Shown here in pieces: positions 54,213 to 63,322 of a DNA stretch of 64,000 nucleotides; position 1 is the stretch's first letter; the number at the start of each line of letters is the position of its first letter. The position numbers were made by a program, and so were the translations under genes. The notes under the pieces are model-generated. The model searched no databases, was not told the DNA's origin, and saw only the letters and a list, made by a program, of their open reading frames with translations. Source of the DNA: Affinirhizobium straminoryzae (GTDB taxonomy: Bacteria > Pseudomonadota > Alphaproteobacteria > Rhizobiales > Rhizobiaceae); contig NZ_VJMG01000028.1 in assembly GCF_007004135.1 (NCBI RefSeq), positions 50,521 to 114,520 on the forward strand, given 5' to 3'.

Positions 54213-55178
54213 ATGGCGACGTTCACCGTGATCATTCCGTTCTATCAACGCGAGCCGGGCATCCTCACCCGTGCCCTAGACTCGATTTTCGCGCAGACAT
54301 ATTCGGATTTCGATATCATCATCGTCGATGATGAATCCCCCCTGCCGGCCGCAAGGGAGCTGGAAGGGATGGATGCAGGCGAGCGGGACCGCATCCGCGT
54401 CATCCGCCAGCCGAATGCGGGACCGGGCGGCGCGCGCAATACGGGACTGGACAACATTCTCCCCGGCACCACGTTTGCGGCCTTTCTCGATTCCGACGAC
54501 ATCTGGCTGCCGACCCATCTGGAGAATGCCCACAAGGCGCTGACCACGCTTGAAGGCGACTGCTACTGGGCCTCGATGCAGGCGGACGAGGATTTCTACT
54601 ACCATTTCGGCATGGCCAAGCTGGAAGAGGAGGCCGGCGCACGCCGCGTGATGGACGAGCCGCTGGTGCTTGAAGTGGCCGATCTCGCCAGCGTCATGCT
54701 GCGTAACTGGAGCTTCCTGCACCTCTCCTGCATGGTGATTGCCCGGCCGATCTTCGAGACGATCCGCTTCGAACCGACGCTGAGGCTAGCGGCAGAGGAT
54801 GTGCTGTTCTTCTGCGACTGCATTCTGGCCGCGAAACGGCCAATCCTGTGCGATGCCGCCGGTGCCGGGCGCGGGCGCGGCATCAACATCTTCCACAGCA
54901 TCGACAACCAGTCGCCGCAGTTCCTGCGCCAGCAGTTCAACACCTGGGTGGCGCTCGACAGGCTGGAGAAGCGTTTCTCGCGCCGCCCGCAGGATGTGGC
55001 CTCGATTGCCGCCTACAAGAACACCGCACGCCGGCAAGCGCTCTGGAGCCAGGCCGGCCTTGTGCGCCGCCGCAAGGTGCCGGACCTTCAGATGCTGGCG
55101 CGCTGGATGATGCGCGATCCCGCCCTGATCCGCACCGTCTTCGAACTCGGCACCGGCAAGATCCGCAGCGCGCGCTAG
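54213..55178 (+). CDS. exoW: Family 2 glycosyltransferase, ExoW-like
   Basis: Glycosyltransferase of 321 residues: FTVIIPFYQREPGILTRALD, IIIVDDESPLPA, PNAGPGGARNTGLDN, AFLDSDDIWLP and AAEDVLFFCDCI. ExoW adds a late glucose in the side chain. The ATG has GGGG seven bases before it. First of the exoWV pair. Confidence 0.88.
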   Translation: MATFTVIIPFYQREPGILTRALDSIFAQTYSDFDIIIVDDESPLPAARELEGMDAGERDRIRVIRQPNAGPGGARNTGLDNILPGTTFAAFLDSDDIWLPTHLENAHKALTTLEGDCYWASMQADEDFYYHFGMAKLEEEAGARRVMDEPLVLEVADLASVMLRNWSFLHLSCMVIARPIFETIRFEPTLRLAAEDVLFFCDCILAAKRPILCDAAGAGRGRGINIFHSIDNQSPQFLRQQFNTWVALDRLEKRFSRRPQDVASIAAYKNTARRQALWSQAGLVRRRKVPDLQMLARWMMRDPALIRTVFELGTGKIRSAR

Positions 55179-55231
55179 ATCCTGCACATCAGGCCGGCCC
55201 TCCCCCATCAACGGAACCGAAGGACCACACG

Positions 55232-56176
55232 ATGAAGCCCTATTACTGGGAATCCCACCATGGCAATTTCGGCGACGACCTGAATCTCTGGCTCTGGGAC
55301 TATCTGCTGCCCGGCCTCAGAGAGGTGCATCCGCAGACGCTACTCGTCGGCGTCGGCACGGTGCTGAACCCGGTGCTGCTGCCGAAGAGCACGCCGAAAC
55401 TCGTGATCGGCAGCGGCTATGGCTATGGCACGCCGCCCGATATCTCCGACCGAAGCGAATGGGACGTGCGCGCCGTGCGCGGCCCGCTGACCGCCGAAAA
55501 ACTGGGCCTCGCCCCCGAGATGGGCATCGTCGATCCCGCCGTGATGGTGACCGAGATGCCGGAATTCCGGAACCAGCCGAAGCGCTTCAAGCGCACCTTC
55601 GTGCCGCACTGGGAATCGGCCGAGTTCGGCATCTGGGAAGCCGTCTGCGAACCGGCCGGGCTCACCTATCTCGACCCCCGCGGCGAGGCTCGCGACGTGA
55701 TTGCCCGCATCGCCCAGTCGGAGCTGATCGTGGCGGAATCCATGCATGCCGCCATCCTGGCGGATGCCTTCCGTGTGCCGTGGGTCGCGGTCAGCACCTC
55801 GCGCGCCATCAACAGCTTCAAGTGGAGCGACTGGGCGGCAACCGTCGGCGTTACCTACCGGCCGCGCTACGTGCCGGTCTCCACCCGGGCGGAAGCCATT
55901 CACAAGCAGTCTCGCTTCTGGGGTGTGAAGTTCGAAGGGACTGGCGCCTCGCATGCGCCACCTGCCGGGCCCGGCAATGTCGGCACGCTGCCGCCCCGCA
56001 CAGACATTCATGCGCCCTGGCGCAAGGCCGCCAAGCAGCTGCTGGCCGCCCCTTCCGCGCTTGCGCTGTGGCAGGCAAGCCGCGCCGAGCCGCAGCTGTC
56101 GCCGGAGGGTCGCCTGGAGGAACGCAAGGACCGGCTGTGCGCGGTGCTGGAAGGCGTGCGGCGGGATTACTTCTGA
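55232..56176 (+). CDS. exoV: Polysaccharide pyruvyl transferase, ExoV-like
   Basis: Pyruvyl transferase of 314 residues that caps the terminal glucose with a pyruvate ketal. Family signature YYWESHHGNFGDDLNLWLWD at the start, VGVGTVLN, VRGPLTAEKLGL and VAESMHAAILADAFRVPW. Length equals S. meliloti ExoV. Converges with exoU. Confidence 0.92.
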   Translation: MKPYYWESHHGNFGDDLNLWLWDYLLPGLREVHPQTLLVGVGTVLNPVLLPKSTPKLVIGSGYGYGTPPDISDRSEWDVRAVRGPLTAEKLGLAPEMGIVDPAVMVTEMPEFRNQPKRFKRTFVPHWESAEFGIWEAVCEPAGLTYLDPRGEARDVIARIAQSELIVAESMHAAILADAFRVPWVAVSTSRAINSFKWSDWAATVGVTYRPRYVPVSTRAEAIHKQSRFWGVKFEGTGASHAPPAGPGNVGTLPPRTDIHAPWRKAAKQLLAAPSALALWQASRAEPQLSPEGRLEERKDRLCAVLEGVRRDYF

Positions 56177-56200
56177 CGCCACCCGCCGCGATGCCCAGCC

Positions 56201-57214
56201 TTACTGCCGGGCCACCGGCACGGCGGGCAGCAGATAGCGCAGCTTGCCGGCAGGCACCGGTGGCTGCGTCTGCTTGGCGCCGGCAAAGGCCTCCAGCTTG
56301 TCGCCCAGAACGCCGGCGAGGACGCCCGGCGCCGTCAGCGGGTGCGTCAGCAGATGACGAACCGCCGCTGGCGCGCCCCCCTTGGCCTTGATGTCGAGCG
56401 CATGGCGCAGGTCATGCCGCGCCCTGATATGGCGTTCGTGCCGCGCCACCGCCTTCGCCTGCTCCGCCGTCAGGAGGCCGGGTGTCAGCCGGATGCGACG
56501 CTCGGCCTCGTAAAGCCGGCGCAGGTCTTCCGTCCGGTGCCGGCCGCTCAGCGAATTGGCCCTGACCACCGCACCATAACCGCAGTGATCGATGACCTTG
56601 TAGCGGGCGCCACGCGCAAGGGCGCGCAGATAGAGATCATAATCCTCGCCGAGCCGCAGGCTCTCGTCATACCGCAAGTCATGCGCGATCAGGAAGCTTC
56701 GCCGCATGATCGGCTTCAGGAAGCCGATCTCGCCGCGTGGGCGGCCGCGCCGGGAAATGTTGCCCTCCACGAAATCGACGAGCGACAGCTGGCGGCTGCG
56801 GGCCTCGAAGCGCTCCGGCTCGACGGCTTGCGCGGGATCGTGATGGATGAAGCCGATATTGTCGGCAATCAGATCCCAGTCCGCCTCGGCCTGCATGGGA
56901 GCAAAGCGGCCGGGAAAGAAGAAATCATCCGCATCAAGAATGCCGATCAGCGGTGCGGTGGAAATGTCGATGGCATGGTTGCGGGCCGCCGAGGGGCCGC
57001 GGTTCTTGTCAAACCTTGCCACCACAAGCCGGCCGGTTCCATCATCCGCCCGATGCGCCGCACCGGCCGTGTCGTCGCCGGACCCGTCATCCACCACCAC
57101 GACTTCCTGCACCGCCGCCTCCGCAAGCGCCGAGCGGATCGCCTTGCCGATGGTCTCGGCGGCATCCTTGGCCGCGATGATGACGCATACCTGTTTCCCG
57201 ATATCCTCGGTCAT
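56201..57214 (-). CDS. exoU: Family 2 glycosyltransferase, ExoU-like
   Basis: Glycosyltransferase of 337 residues: VCVIIAAKDAAETIGKAIRS, VVVDDGSGDDT, GPSAARNHAID, ILDADDFF and LRLGEDYDLYLRALARG. ExoU adds a side-chain glucose. It reads toward exoV and lies 101 bp downstream of exoX on the same strand. Confidence 0.87.
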   Translation of the reverse strand: MTEDIGKQVCVIIAAKDAAETIGKAIRSALAEAAVQEVVVVDDGSGDDTAGAAHRADDGTGRLVVARFDKNRGPSAARNHAIDISTAPLIGILDADDFFFPGRFAPMQAEADWDLIADNIGFIHHDPAQAVEPERFEARSRQLSLVDFVEGNISRRGRPRGEIGFLKPIMRRSFLIAHDLRYDESLRLGEDYDLYLRALARGARYKVIDHCGYGAVVRANSLSGRHRTEDLRRLYEAERRIRLTPGLLTAEQAKAVARHERHIRARHDLRHALDIKAKGGAPAAVRHLLTHPLTAPGVLAGVLGDKLEAFAGAKQTQPPVPAGKLRYLLPAVPVARQ

Positions 57215-57315
57215 GCCTGCCTCCGTTGCGGTCGATCGGTGGGATAGGAACTAGGATGATCGCCAGCATAGGGAAGCACCTGCAGCAAAATTGCGGCAGA
57301 GCAACATGAGAAAGA

Positions 57316-57618
57316 TCAGCGGTCGCCAATCTTGAGCCGTGTGGGGGAGCGGGAAGCAATCTCACCCTTCACGGTCGCGCTGCCGCGCTCGTCAGTCCGC
57401 CCGGCGGCACGCGCCGCCTGCTCCTGCCGCTTCAGACGCTCGGTCCGTTCCCGATGCACCAGCACGAGGACACCGATGAAATAGCCGACCTGCAGGATCA
57501 GAGCACAGAGAAGTGTCTGCCAGACGGTGGCAAAGGCTGAACCGTTGAGCGCATAGGTCGCCACAGCAAAGACAACGAGAACGGTCGACATGCTGACGAT
57601 GACGCGCGGCCCGTACAT
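57316..57618 (-). CDS. exoX: Exopolysaccharide synthesis inhibitor, ExoX-like
   Basis: Small membrane protein of 100 residues with two helices (about 5-22 and 28-53: TLLCALILQVGYFIGVLVLV) and a basic cytoplasmic tail. Size, topology and position facing exoY match ExoX, which restrains succinoglycan production through ExoY. GGGAGG nine bases before the ATG fixes the start; a longer open frame upstream reads through the control region. Confidence 0.87.
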   Translation of the reverse strand: MYGPRVIVSMSTVLVVFAVATYALNGSAFATVWQTLLCALILQVGYFIGVLVLVHRERTERLKRQEQAARAAGRTDERGSATVKGEIASRSPTRLKIGDR

Positions 57619-58305
57619 GGTGTCAGCCTCCCGATCTCGAGGTTTCGTTAGCGCCGTCCCGCTCTCCCTGTCCCGGTTGCACTCGGGCTTTACAGGAACG
57701 ACCTGGTCAGAGTTAGCACATTTGCGTTCACACGTACCATGACTATTTGGTAATGTCGCTTCAGCAGTGCGTGTTCCGAAAACGGACAGATCCTGCCATC
57801 TTTCCGCCGCCATCCGGGCGCGATGAACGGTTTCGGCAGCGTGTGGCACGCCCATCCACACCCCCGCGATCAAAAATTGTTACACAGAAACGGCTCTTCG
57901 CGATCTCTGAGTTTGCAGTGCAATATATGCACCGCACCGCAAAAAGCAGAGCCTCTGACAGATCTTTCGGTCAGCTTGATGCGGGTGGAAAGAAATCGAT
58001 CCCCCGGCTGGGGCAAGTGCAAGGCGGCCTTCACTTGACGAAGGTTAAGGCTTTCGCACCAGGTTACACTCCTTTTTTCGAAAATACACAACAACCTATC
58101 AGCATCGACTGAAGCGACACTGATGTGTCCCAAATAGGATCAACACCAGGATGCGTGGCAGGTGTGCCAAACAGGGAGTTCCGCCCCAACCTGATACAAA
58201 AAATAACTGGAAACAAATTCCGGTCGCACAATTATTATCTCATCCGCCGGCACATGATGCGCCGCAATGGCACCGACCACTCGCACCACCAATGGAGTCC
58301 TCTCT
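57619..58305. other. Long divergent control region exoX / exoY
   Basis: 687 bp without a supportable gene, less GC-rich than the surroundings. It holds a 15-bp palindrome (57918-57932) and scattered GTTACA half-sites that are not paired as a K-box. Long exoX-exoY spacers with several promoters are known in S. meliloti. Confidence 0.6.
57918..57932. promoter_or_regulatory. Palindrome in the exoX-exoY control region
   Basis: GTGCAATATATGCAC is a perfect inverted repeat of GTGCA and TGCAC around ATATA. The spacing fits a dimeric helix-turn-helix protein. Regulator unknown. Confidence 0.4.
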
Positions 58306-58986
58306 ATGAAGTCCGCGACACGATCGGCAGGTTCGCCGCTTCCCGCAACCGAAGAGATGCACTTCGCCTTTCCCACAGGCGGCGTCGCCAAGCGCGCGTT
58401 CGATATCGTCACGGCCCTTTCGGCCCTGATCGTCTTCAGCCCGCTTTTTCTGATGATCATGGCGCTCGTCAAATTTTCCGACGGCGGCAAGATCTTTTAC
58501 GGTCACAAGCGCGTCGGCCACAATGGCCGCCCGTTCCGTTGCCTCAAGTTCCGGACCATGGTGATGAACGGCGACGAGGTTCTGCGCCGCCACCTGCACG
58601 CCAATCCGGAAGCCGCGGAAGAGTGGCACGCCACCCGCAAGCTGAAGGATGATCCGCGCGTCACGACCGTTGGCACCGTGCTGCGCAAGCTCAGCCTTGA
58701 TGAACTGCCGCAGCTGATCAACGTGCTTCGCGGCGAAATGAGCATTGTCGGCCCGCGCCCGGTCGTCGACGAGGAACTGTCGCTCTACGACAGCTTCGCG
58801 GTCTACTATCTGCGCACTCGCCCGGGTCTCACCGGCCTCTGGCAGATCAGCGGTCGCAACGACGTCTCCTACGAGCGACGCATCGCCTTCGACACGCACT
58901 ATGTCCAGAACTGGTCCCTGATGCAGGACGTCTCGATCATCCTGAAGACCATACCGGCAGTGTGCATGTCACGCGGCAGCTACTGA
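58306..58986 (+). CDS. exoY: Undecaprenyl-phosphate galactose phosphotransferase, ExoY-like
   Basis: Priming enzyme of 226 residues that loads galactose-1-phosphate on the lipid carrier. One N-terminal membrane segment (about 26-50), then the catalytic core: GHKRVGHNGRPFRCLKFRTM, KLSLDELPQLINVLRGEMS, IVGPRPV and TRPGLTGLWQISGRND. GGAG lies eight bases before the ATG, and the length equals S. meliloti ExoY. Confidence 0.95.
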   Translation: MKSATRSAGSPLPATEEMHFAFPTGGVAKRAFDIVTALSALIVFSPLFLMIMALVKFSDGGKIFYGHKRVGHNGRPFRCLKFRTMVMNGDEVLRRHLHANPEAAEEWHATRKLKDDPRVTTVGTVLRKLSLDELPQLINVLRGEMSIVGPRPVVDEELSLYDSFAVYYLRTRPGLTGLWQISGRNDVSYERRIAFDTHYVQNWSLMQDVSIILKTIPAVCMSRGSY

Positions 58987-59044
58987 CGGGATTGCGGGAG
59001 GACCGCAGCCGGATGCTGCGGATGACGTATCCGTATTCGACCCG

Positions 59045-59070
59045 CCGCCGGCCAAGGCATGGCGGTTTTT
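59045..59070 (+). terminator. Intrinsic terminator-like hairpin between exoY and exoF
   Basis: CCGCC (59045-59049) pairs with GGCGG (59061-59065), with further pairing inside (GGC with GC plus a bulge), followed by TTTTT (59066-59070). A second hairpin, CCGCAGC with GCTGCGG, lies just upstream at 59003-59021. Together they could reduce read-through from exoY into exoFQZ. Confidence 0.55.
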
Positions 59071-59125
59071 GCCCGGATGACCGAGGGGAAGAGCGGCAGC
59101 CGGGCGCCAGAGACAAGGATCATTC

Positions 59126-60430
59126 ATGCGCGTTGCACCCCATCGTGTTCAGCACTTTGCACGCCCTCGTCGTGCCCTGCGGCGACAGGGCCTTCTGGCA
59201 CTGGTGATGGCCGGAACGCTGATGTCGCTGTCGCCCCTGCCCGGAGGCCAGATCGCGCATGCGGCCGAAGACCAGGGCTACCGGCTGGGCGTCATGGACA
59301 AGCTGCGCGTGCGCGTGGCGGAATGGCAGGCGGCGGAAGGCGAGATCCGCAACTGGGATGCGATTGCCGGCGACTACAGTATAGGCCCCGGCGGCCAGTT
59401 GTCCCTGCCCTTCATCGGCAGCCTGGATGCCCAGGGCAAGACGACCTCCGAGATCGCCGAGGAAATCGGCCAACGGCTGCAGCAGAAGCTTGCCCTGCGC
59501 AACCTGCCCTCCGCCTCCGTCGAGGTGGCGGAGTTTCGTCCCGTCTTCCTGACCGGCGACGTACAGACACCCGGCCAGTACGCCTATGGCGTCGGCATGA
59601 CGGTGCTGAAGGCCGTCAGCCTGGCGGGCGGCCTGCGCCGTTCCGAGGCCGGCCAGCGCTTCGCCCGCGACTTCATCAATGCCCGCGGCCAGACGGACGT
59701 GTTCGATTCCCAGCGCGCACGCCTGGTTGCCCGCCATGCCCGACTGGAGGCGGAACGCGCCGACAGCGCCGAGATCGCCATGCCGAAGGAACTCGAAAAA
59801 GTGCCGAATGCGCAGGAGCTGATCCGCAGCGAAACCGCGCTCATGAAGCAGCGGCGCGACCGCTATGACCTGCAGCTGAAGGCACTCGCCGAACTCAAAT
59901 CGCTGCTGCAGAGCGAAGTGGAATCCCTGAAGCGCAAGAGCGAGACGCAATCGCGCCAGCTGGAAATTGCCGAGCAGGATCGCGACAAGATCAGCAAGCT
60001 CAGCGAACAGGGCCTCGCCCTCAATTCCCGCCTGCTTTCGATCGAGGAGCGTACGGCAGAAGTGCAGTCGAGCCTGCTCGACATTGACACGAACATCCTG
60101 CGCGCCAAGCAGCAGCTGAGTCAGGCCGATCAGGACGAGATCAACCTGAAGAACGACTGGGAGGCCCAGCGCGCCAAGGACATGCAGGATACGGAAGCCG
60201 AACTGGAAAAGCTCAACCTGCAGATCGGCACCAACCAGCAACTGATGGCCGAAGCGCTGGCGCAGTCAGCCGAGGCGATCAAGTTCGATCCCAGCGGCCG
60301 CGCAGCCTCGATCCGCTACTCCGTGGTGCGCGACGATGGCAAGGGTCCCAAGGAAATCCCAGCCGACGAGATGACAAAGCTGCAGCCGGGTGACGTGATC
60401 CGCGTCACATCCGAGCTTCTGATGCAGTAA
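59126..60430 (+). CDS. exoF: Polysaccharide export protein, ExoF-like
   Basis: Periplasmic/outer-membrane export protein of 434 residues. N-terminal signal (LLALVMAGTLMSL ... AHAAED), then the Wza-type domain: LGVMDKLRVRVAEW, YSIGPGGQLSLPFIGSLDA, VFLTGDVQTPGQYAYGVGM and LKAVSLAGGL. The middle (about 220-400) is a long coiled coil rich in E, K, Q and L. AAGGA before the ATG. Starts exoFQZ. Confidence 0.92.
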   Translation: MRVAPHRVQHFARPRRALRRQGLLALVMAGTLMSLSPLPGGQIAHAAEDQGYRLGVMDKLRVRVAEWQAAEGEIRNWDAIAGDYSIGPGGQLSLPFIGSLDAQGKTTSEIAEEIGQRLQQKLALRNLPSASVEVAEFRPVFLTGDVQTPGQYAYGVGMTVLKAVSLAGGLRRSEAGQRFARDFINARGQTDVFDSQRARLVARHARLEAERADSAEIAMPKELEKVPNAQELIRSETALMKQRRDRYDLQLKALAELKSLLQSEVESLKRKSETQSRQLEIAEQDRDKISKLSEQGLALNSRLLSIEERTAEVQSSLLDIDTNILRAKQQLSQADQDEINLKNDWEAQRAKDMQDTEAELEKLNLQIGTNQQLMAEALAQSAEAIKFDPSGRAASIRYSVVRDDGKGPKEIPADEMTKLQPGDVIRVTSELLMQ

Positions 60431-60455
60431 AGCCGCGCATCATGGGGACCGAGCG

Positions 60456-61727
60456 ATGAGAATTGCAAAGGCCGTCTTCATCCGTGCGGACGAGAACACG
60501 GTATATGGAACAGTGGCGGTCGCGCTGTCGCTGTTCGTCTTTGCCTATTCCGCACGGCTCGGCCCCCTGTCGATCCTCGTCTACTATGGGCTGTGGCTTC
60601 CGCTCGTGCTCATGGATTACCGCCGCGTCCTCGGCAACTATCTGCGCTTCGTCTGGATCTTCGGCTTTGCGGCCTTCTGCTTCCTCTCGGTGTTCTGGTC
60701 TCCGGCACCGGGCGTATCCATGCGCACGGCGATCCAGTATCTCACCCATATCGTCTGCGCGCTGATTGCCATGCGCACGCTCTCGACCGCGACCCTGACG
60801 CGGGGCGCCGTGGTCGGATGCGGCATCGTGCTCGTCTATTCCCTGCTGTTCGGCGTCTATCACTACGACCCGCTGGATGGCACCTACAGCTTCGTCGGCG
60901 CCTTTGCCTCGAAGAACCAGCTTGGCTTCTTTGCCTCGCTCGGCCTGCTGTTCACCTATGCCGGCGTGATGATCACCGGTTTTCGCCGGCTGTGGCTTGG
61001 GGCGGCCGCCGGCACGGCCGCACTGTCGGCCTACAGCCTGCTTGCCTCGCAATCCGCCACCTCGGTGCTGACCACGCTGGCCGTCATTGCGCTCTGTATC
61101 GGGCTGCAGGTACTGGGCAAGCTTGCGCCGCGCCAGCGCAAGATCGTGTTTGCGGCGGGCCTGGTGCTGGTGGCAATCGGGGCCAATGCGGCTCTCGCGT
61201 TTGGTGCGATGGATGCCGTTCTCGGCGCCTTCGGCAAGGATTCGACGCTCACAGGCCGCACCTATCTGTGGCAGCAGGGCATCGAGGCAGCCCGACAGTC
61301 ACCGATCGCCGGCATCGGCTACCAGGGCTACTGGGTGCAGGGCTTTCCGGAGGCGGAACGGCTGTGGGAAGAATTCTACATCGCCTCCCGCAGCGGCTTC
61401 CATTTCCATGACACCTATATCGAGACCATGGTGGAAACCGGCGTGATCGGCACGGTTCTCCTCAGCCTCATCCTGCTGACCGGCCTGTTCGGGCATCTGA
61501 AGCGCGTGCTGCATGACGACGACAACCCGGAAGCGCTTGTGATGTTTGCAATCCTGGCGCTGCTCTTGGTGCGCTCCTTCGTGGAAATCGACATCATGCA
61601 CCCCTACCATGTGGGGTCCTTCCTCTTTTATTTCGCCGCCGGCAAGCTGACGCTGAAACCGCACCGCGCCGTCGATCCCGGCCAGCAGGTGCTGGCCTGG
61701 CCGGTGCCGAGACCGCATCTGGCCTGA
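60456..61727 (+). CDS. exoQ: Succinoglycan polymerase, ExoQ-like
   Basis: Wzy-type polymerase of 423 residues with about eleven membrane helices. The periplasmic loop has the O-antigen-polymerase pattern DSTLTGRTYLWQQGIEAARQ and HFHDTYIETMVETGVIG. ExoQ joins octasaccharide units into high-molecular-weight polymer. 25 bp after exoF. Confidence 0.91.
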   Translation: MRIAKAVFIRADENTVYGTVAVALSLFVFAYSARLGPLSILVYYGLWLPLVLMDYRRVLGNYLRFVWIFGFAAFCFLSVFWSPAPGVSMRTAIQYLTHIVCALIAMRTLSTATLTRGAVVGCGIVLVYSLLFGVYHYDPLDGTYSFVGAFASKNQLGFFASLGLLFTYAGVMITGFRRLWLGAAAGTAALSAYSLLASQSATSVLTTLAVIALCIGLQVLGKLAPRQRKIVFAAGLVLVAIGANAALAFGAMDAVLGAFGKDSTLTGRTYLWQQGIEAARQSPIAGIGYQGYWVQGFPEAERLWEEFYIASRSGFHFHDTYIETMVETGVIGTVLLSLILLTGLFGHLKRVLHDDDNPEALVMFAILALLLVRSFVEIDIMHPYHVGSFLFYFAAGKLTLKPHRAVDPGQQVLAWPVPRPHLA

Positions 61728-61788
61728 CACCCGGGCCGGCTCGCACAAGCCCATCATCTTCGACGACAGCACAAGTGGAACAGCGGCA

Positions 61789-62799
61789 ATGAAGACGCTC
61801 TACGGCATTCAGTATCTTCGCGCGATCGCAGCCCTTGCGGTCGTTCTTTTTCACGCCGCCGAACGGTCCGGCGAAAACTTCGCCATCGGTGCCGCCGGCG
61901 TCGATGTGTTCTTCGTCGTCAGCGGCTTCATCATGATGGTGATCAGCCACAACCGGCAGCAGACACCGGCGAGCTTCCTACGCGAACGCATTCTTCGCAT
62001 CGTGCCGAGCTACTGGATCGTCACCAGCATCATGGTTTTCGGCGGTGCGCTCGGTCTCTTTCCCAATCTCGTGCTGGACCTGCCGCATCTGATCGGTTCC
62101 TATTTCTTCCTGCCCGTGCCCTCGCCCAATGGCGGTGCGCTCTGGCCTCTCCTGGTGCAGGGCTGGACACTGAATTACGAGATGTTCTTCTATCTGGCCT
62201 TTGCCGCAACGCTGCTTCTGCCGGAGGGACGACGGCTTGCAGCGCTCGCCCTCCTGTTTGGCCTGCTCGTTGCAACCGGGCTCATGATCGATGCGCCGGG
62301 CGAACCCCTGCTGTTCTACACCCAGCCGATCCTGCTGGAATTCCTGGCGGGCGCGGTGATCGGCCGGCTGTGGCTTGGAGGCCAGGTGCCGCGCACGGAA
62401 ACAGGCCTGATGCTGATTGCCGGCGCGGTGCTTGCCTTTGCGGCGATCTATCTCACCAACATGGATTTCAGCACGGCAATCTGCGCGCCGCTGGCCATCG
62501 CACTCGTCCTCGGCGTGCTGGCGCTGGAAAAGGGCGAGGCACTGCCGCCACTGCCGGGGCTCGCCTATCTCGGCGACGCCTCCTATTCCATCTATCTCTG
62601 GCATACGCTTGCCATTTCCGTGGTGCTGAAGATCGGTCTGGCGCTTTCGCTTCCGGCCCCTCTGATCGCCTGGATCGGCGCGCTTGCAGGCACCTTGCTC
62701 GGCATTCTCTGCTATGAGGGACTGGAACGGCCTCTGCAGCACTTCATCAAGCACCGGCGTCTCGTGATCCGTCGCCCACGCCGGCAGCCGGCGGAATAA
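61789..62799 (+). CDS. exoZ: Acetyltransferase, ExoZ-like
   Basis: Acyltransferase-3 membrane protein of 336 residues with about ten helices. Start pattern YGIQYLRAIAALAVVLFHAA with the catalytic-type His, then AAGVDVFFVVSGFIMM, and RILRIVPSYWIV. ExoZ adds acetyl groups to succinoglycan. 61 bp after exoQ, probably the last gene of the transcript; converges with the DUF4112 gene. Confidence 0.91.
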   Translation: MKTLYGIQYLRAIAALAVVLFHAAERSGENFAIGAAGVDVFFVVSGFIMMVISHNRQQTPASFLRERILRIVPSYWIVTSIMVFGGALGLFPNLVLDLPHLIGSYFFLPVPSPNGGALWPLLVQGWTLNYEMFFYLAFAATLLLPEGRRLAALALLFGLLVATGLMIDAPGEPLLFYTQPILLEFLAGAVIGRLWLGGQVPRTETGLMLIAGAVLAFAAIYLTNMDFSTAICAPLAIALVLGVLALEKGEALPPLPGLAYLGDASYSIYLWHTLAISVVLKIGLALSLPAPLIAWIGALAGTLLGILCYEGLERPLQHFIKHRRLVIRRPRRQPAE

Positions 62800-62814
62800 C
62801 CTTCAACCATTTCC

Positions 62815-63228
62815 TCAGCGACGTGGAACGCCCTCTGCGGTCAGGTCGAAGTGATCGAGAATGATCTGAAGATTGCGGCGGTGGGATTTGAAATAGAGGT
62901 CGAACAGATCGCCCGCCAGCGGCACGCTGCCGAACACCGCATCTGTACCGATATTGGCCAGCATCTCCATCTGCTTGCGGGCGGGAAGTCCGAGCCGGCG
63001 CGCCTCGTTGAGGATGACGAGACCGACGAGCGCCCCGCCGGCATCTCCCACCACAGGCACGAGGCCGAGAACGAAATCGGCGCCGAAACGGATGTTCGTC
63101 CCCGGAATCCGGACGGCGGTATCCATCAGCCGCGCCACCCGGGCAAGCCGCGCAAGGCGGCGCATGGCGCCGTCATCGAGGATCGTCCGCCGCGCGGCGG
63201 CTGCACCCATGTCCGTCGTTCTGGCCAA
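62815..63228 (-). CDS. DUF4112 domain protein
   Basis: Protein of 137 residues matching DUF4112: RLARVARLMDTAVRIPGT, then FGADFVLGLVPVVGDAGGAL forming a hydrophobic hairpin, and GSVPLAGDLFDLYFKSHRRN. Function unknown; the family is membrane-associated. Single gene, converging with exoZ 15 bp away. Confidence 0.85.
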   Translation of the reverse strand: MARTTDMGAAAARRTILDDGAMRRLARLARVARLMDTAVRIPGTNIRFGADFVLGLVPVVGDAGGALVGLVILNEARRLGLPARKQMEMLANIGTDAVFGSVPLAGDLFDLYFKSHRRNLQIILDHFDLTAEGVPRR

Positions 63229-63322
63229 GCGTCACCTCCCCTGAGGGCCATGCCGACCCGGGACACTCAACGCAGACGACAGATGGCGGTTCCCCCTTGA
63301 GCGCGAAGAACGGCGGATGCGA

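Noticed and set aside
57316..57873. Longer 185-residue version of the ExoX-like protein
   Set aside because: The ATG at 57618 has a strong ribosome site and gives the family length; the extension has none.
58033..58050. TTGACGAAGGTTAA upstream of exoY as an FNR box
   Set aside because: The right half lacks CAA and there is no -10 at the right distance.
57870..58133. 87-codon frame in the exoX-exoY spacer
   Set aside because: No ribosome site, no domain, and base composition unlike the coding neighbours.
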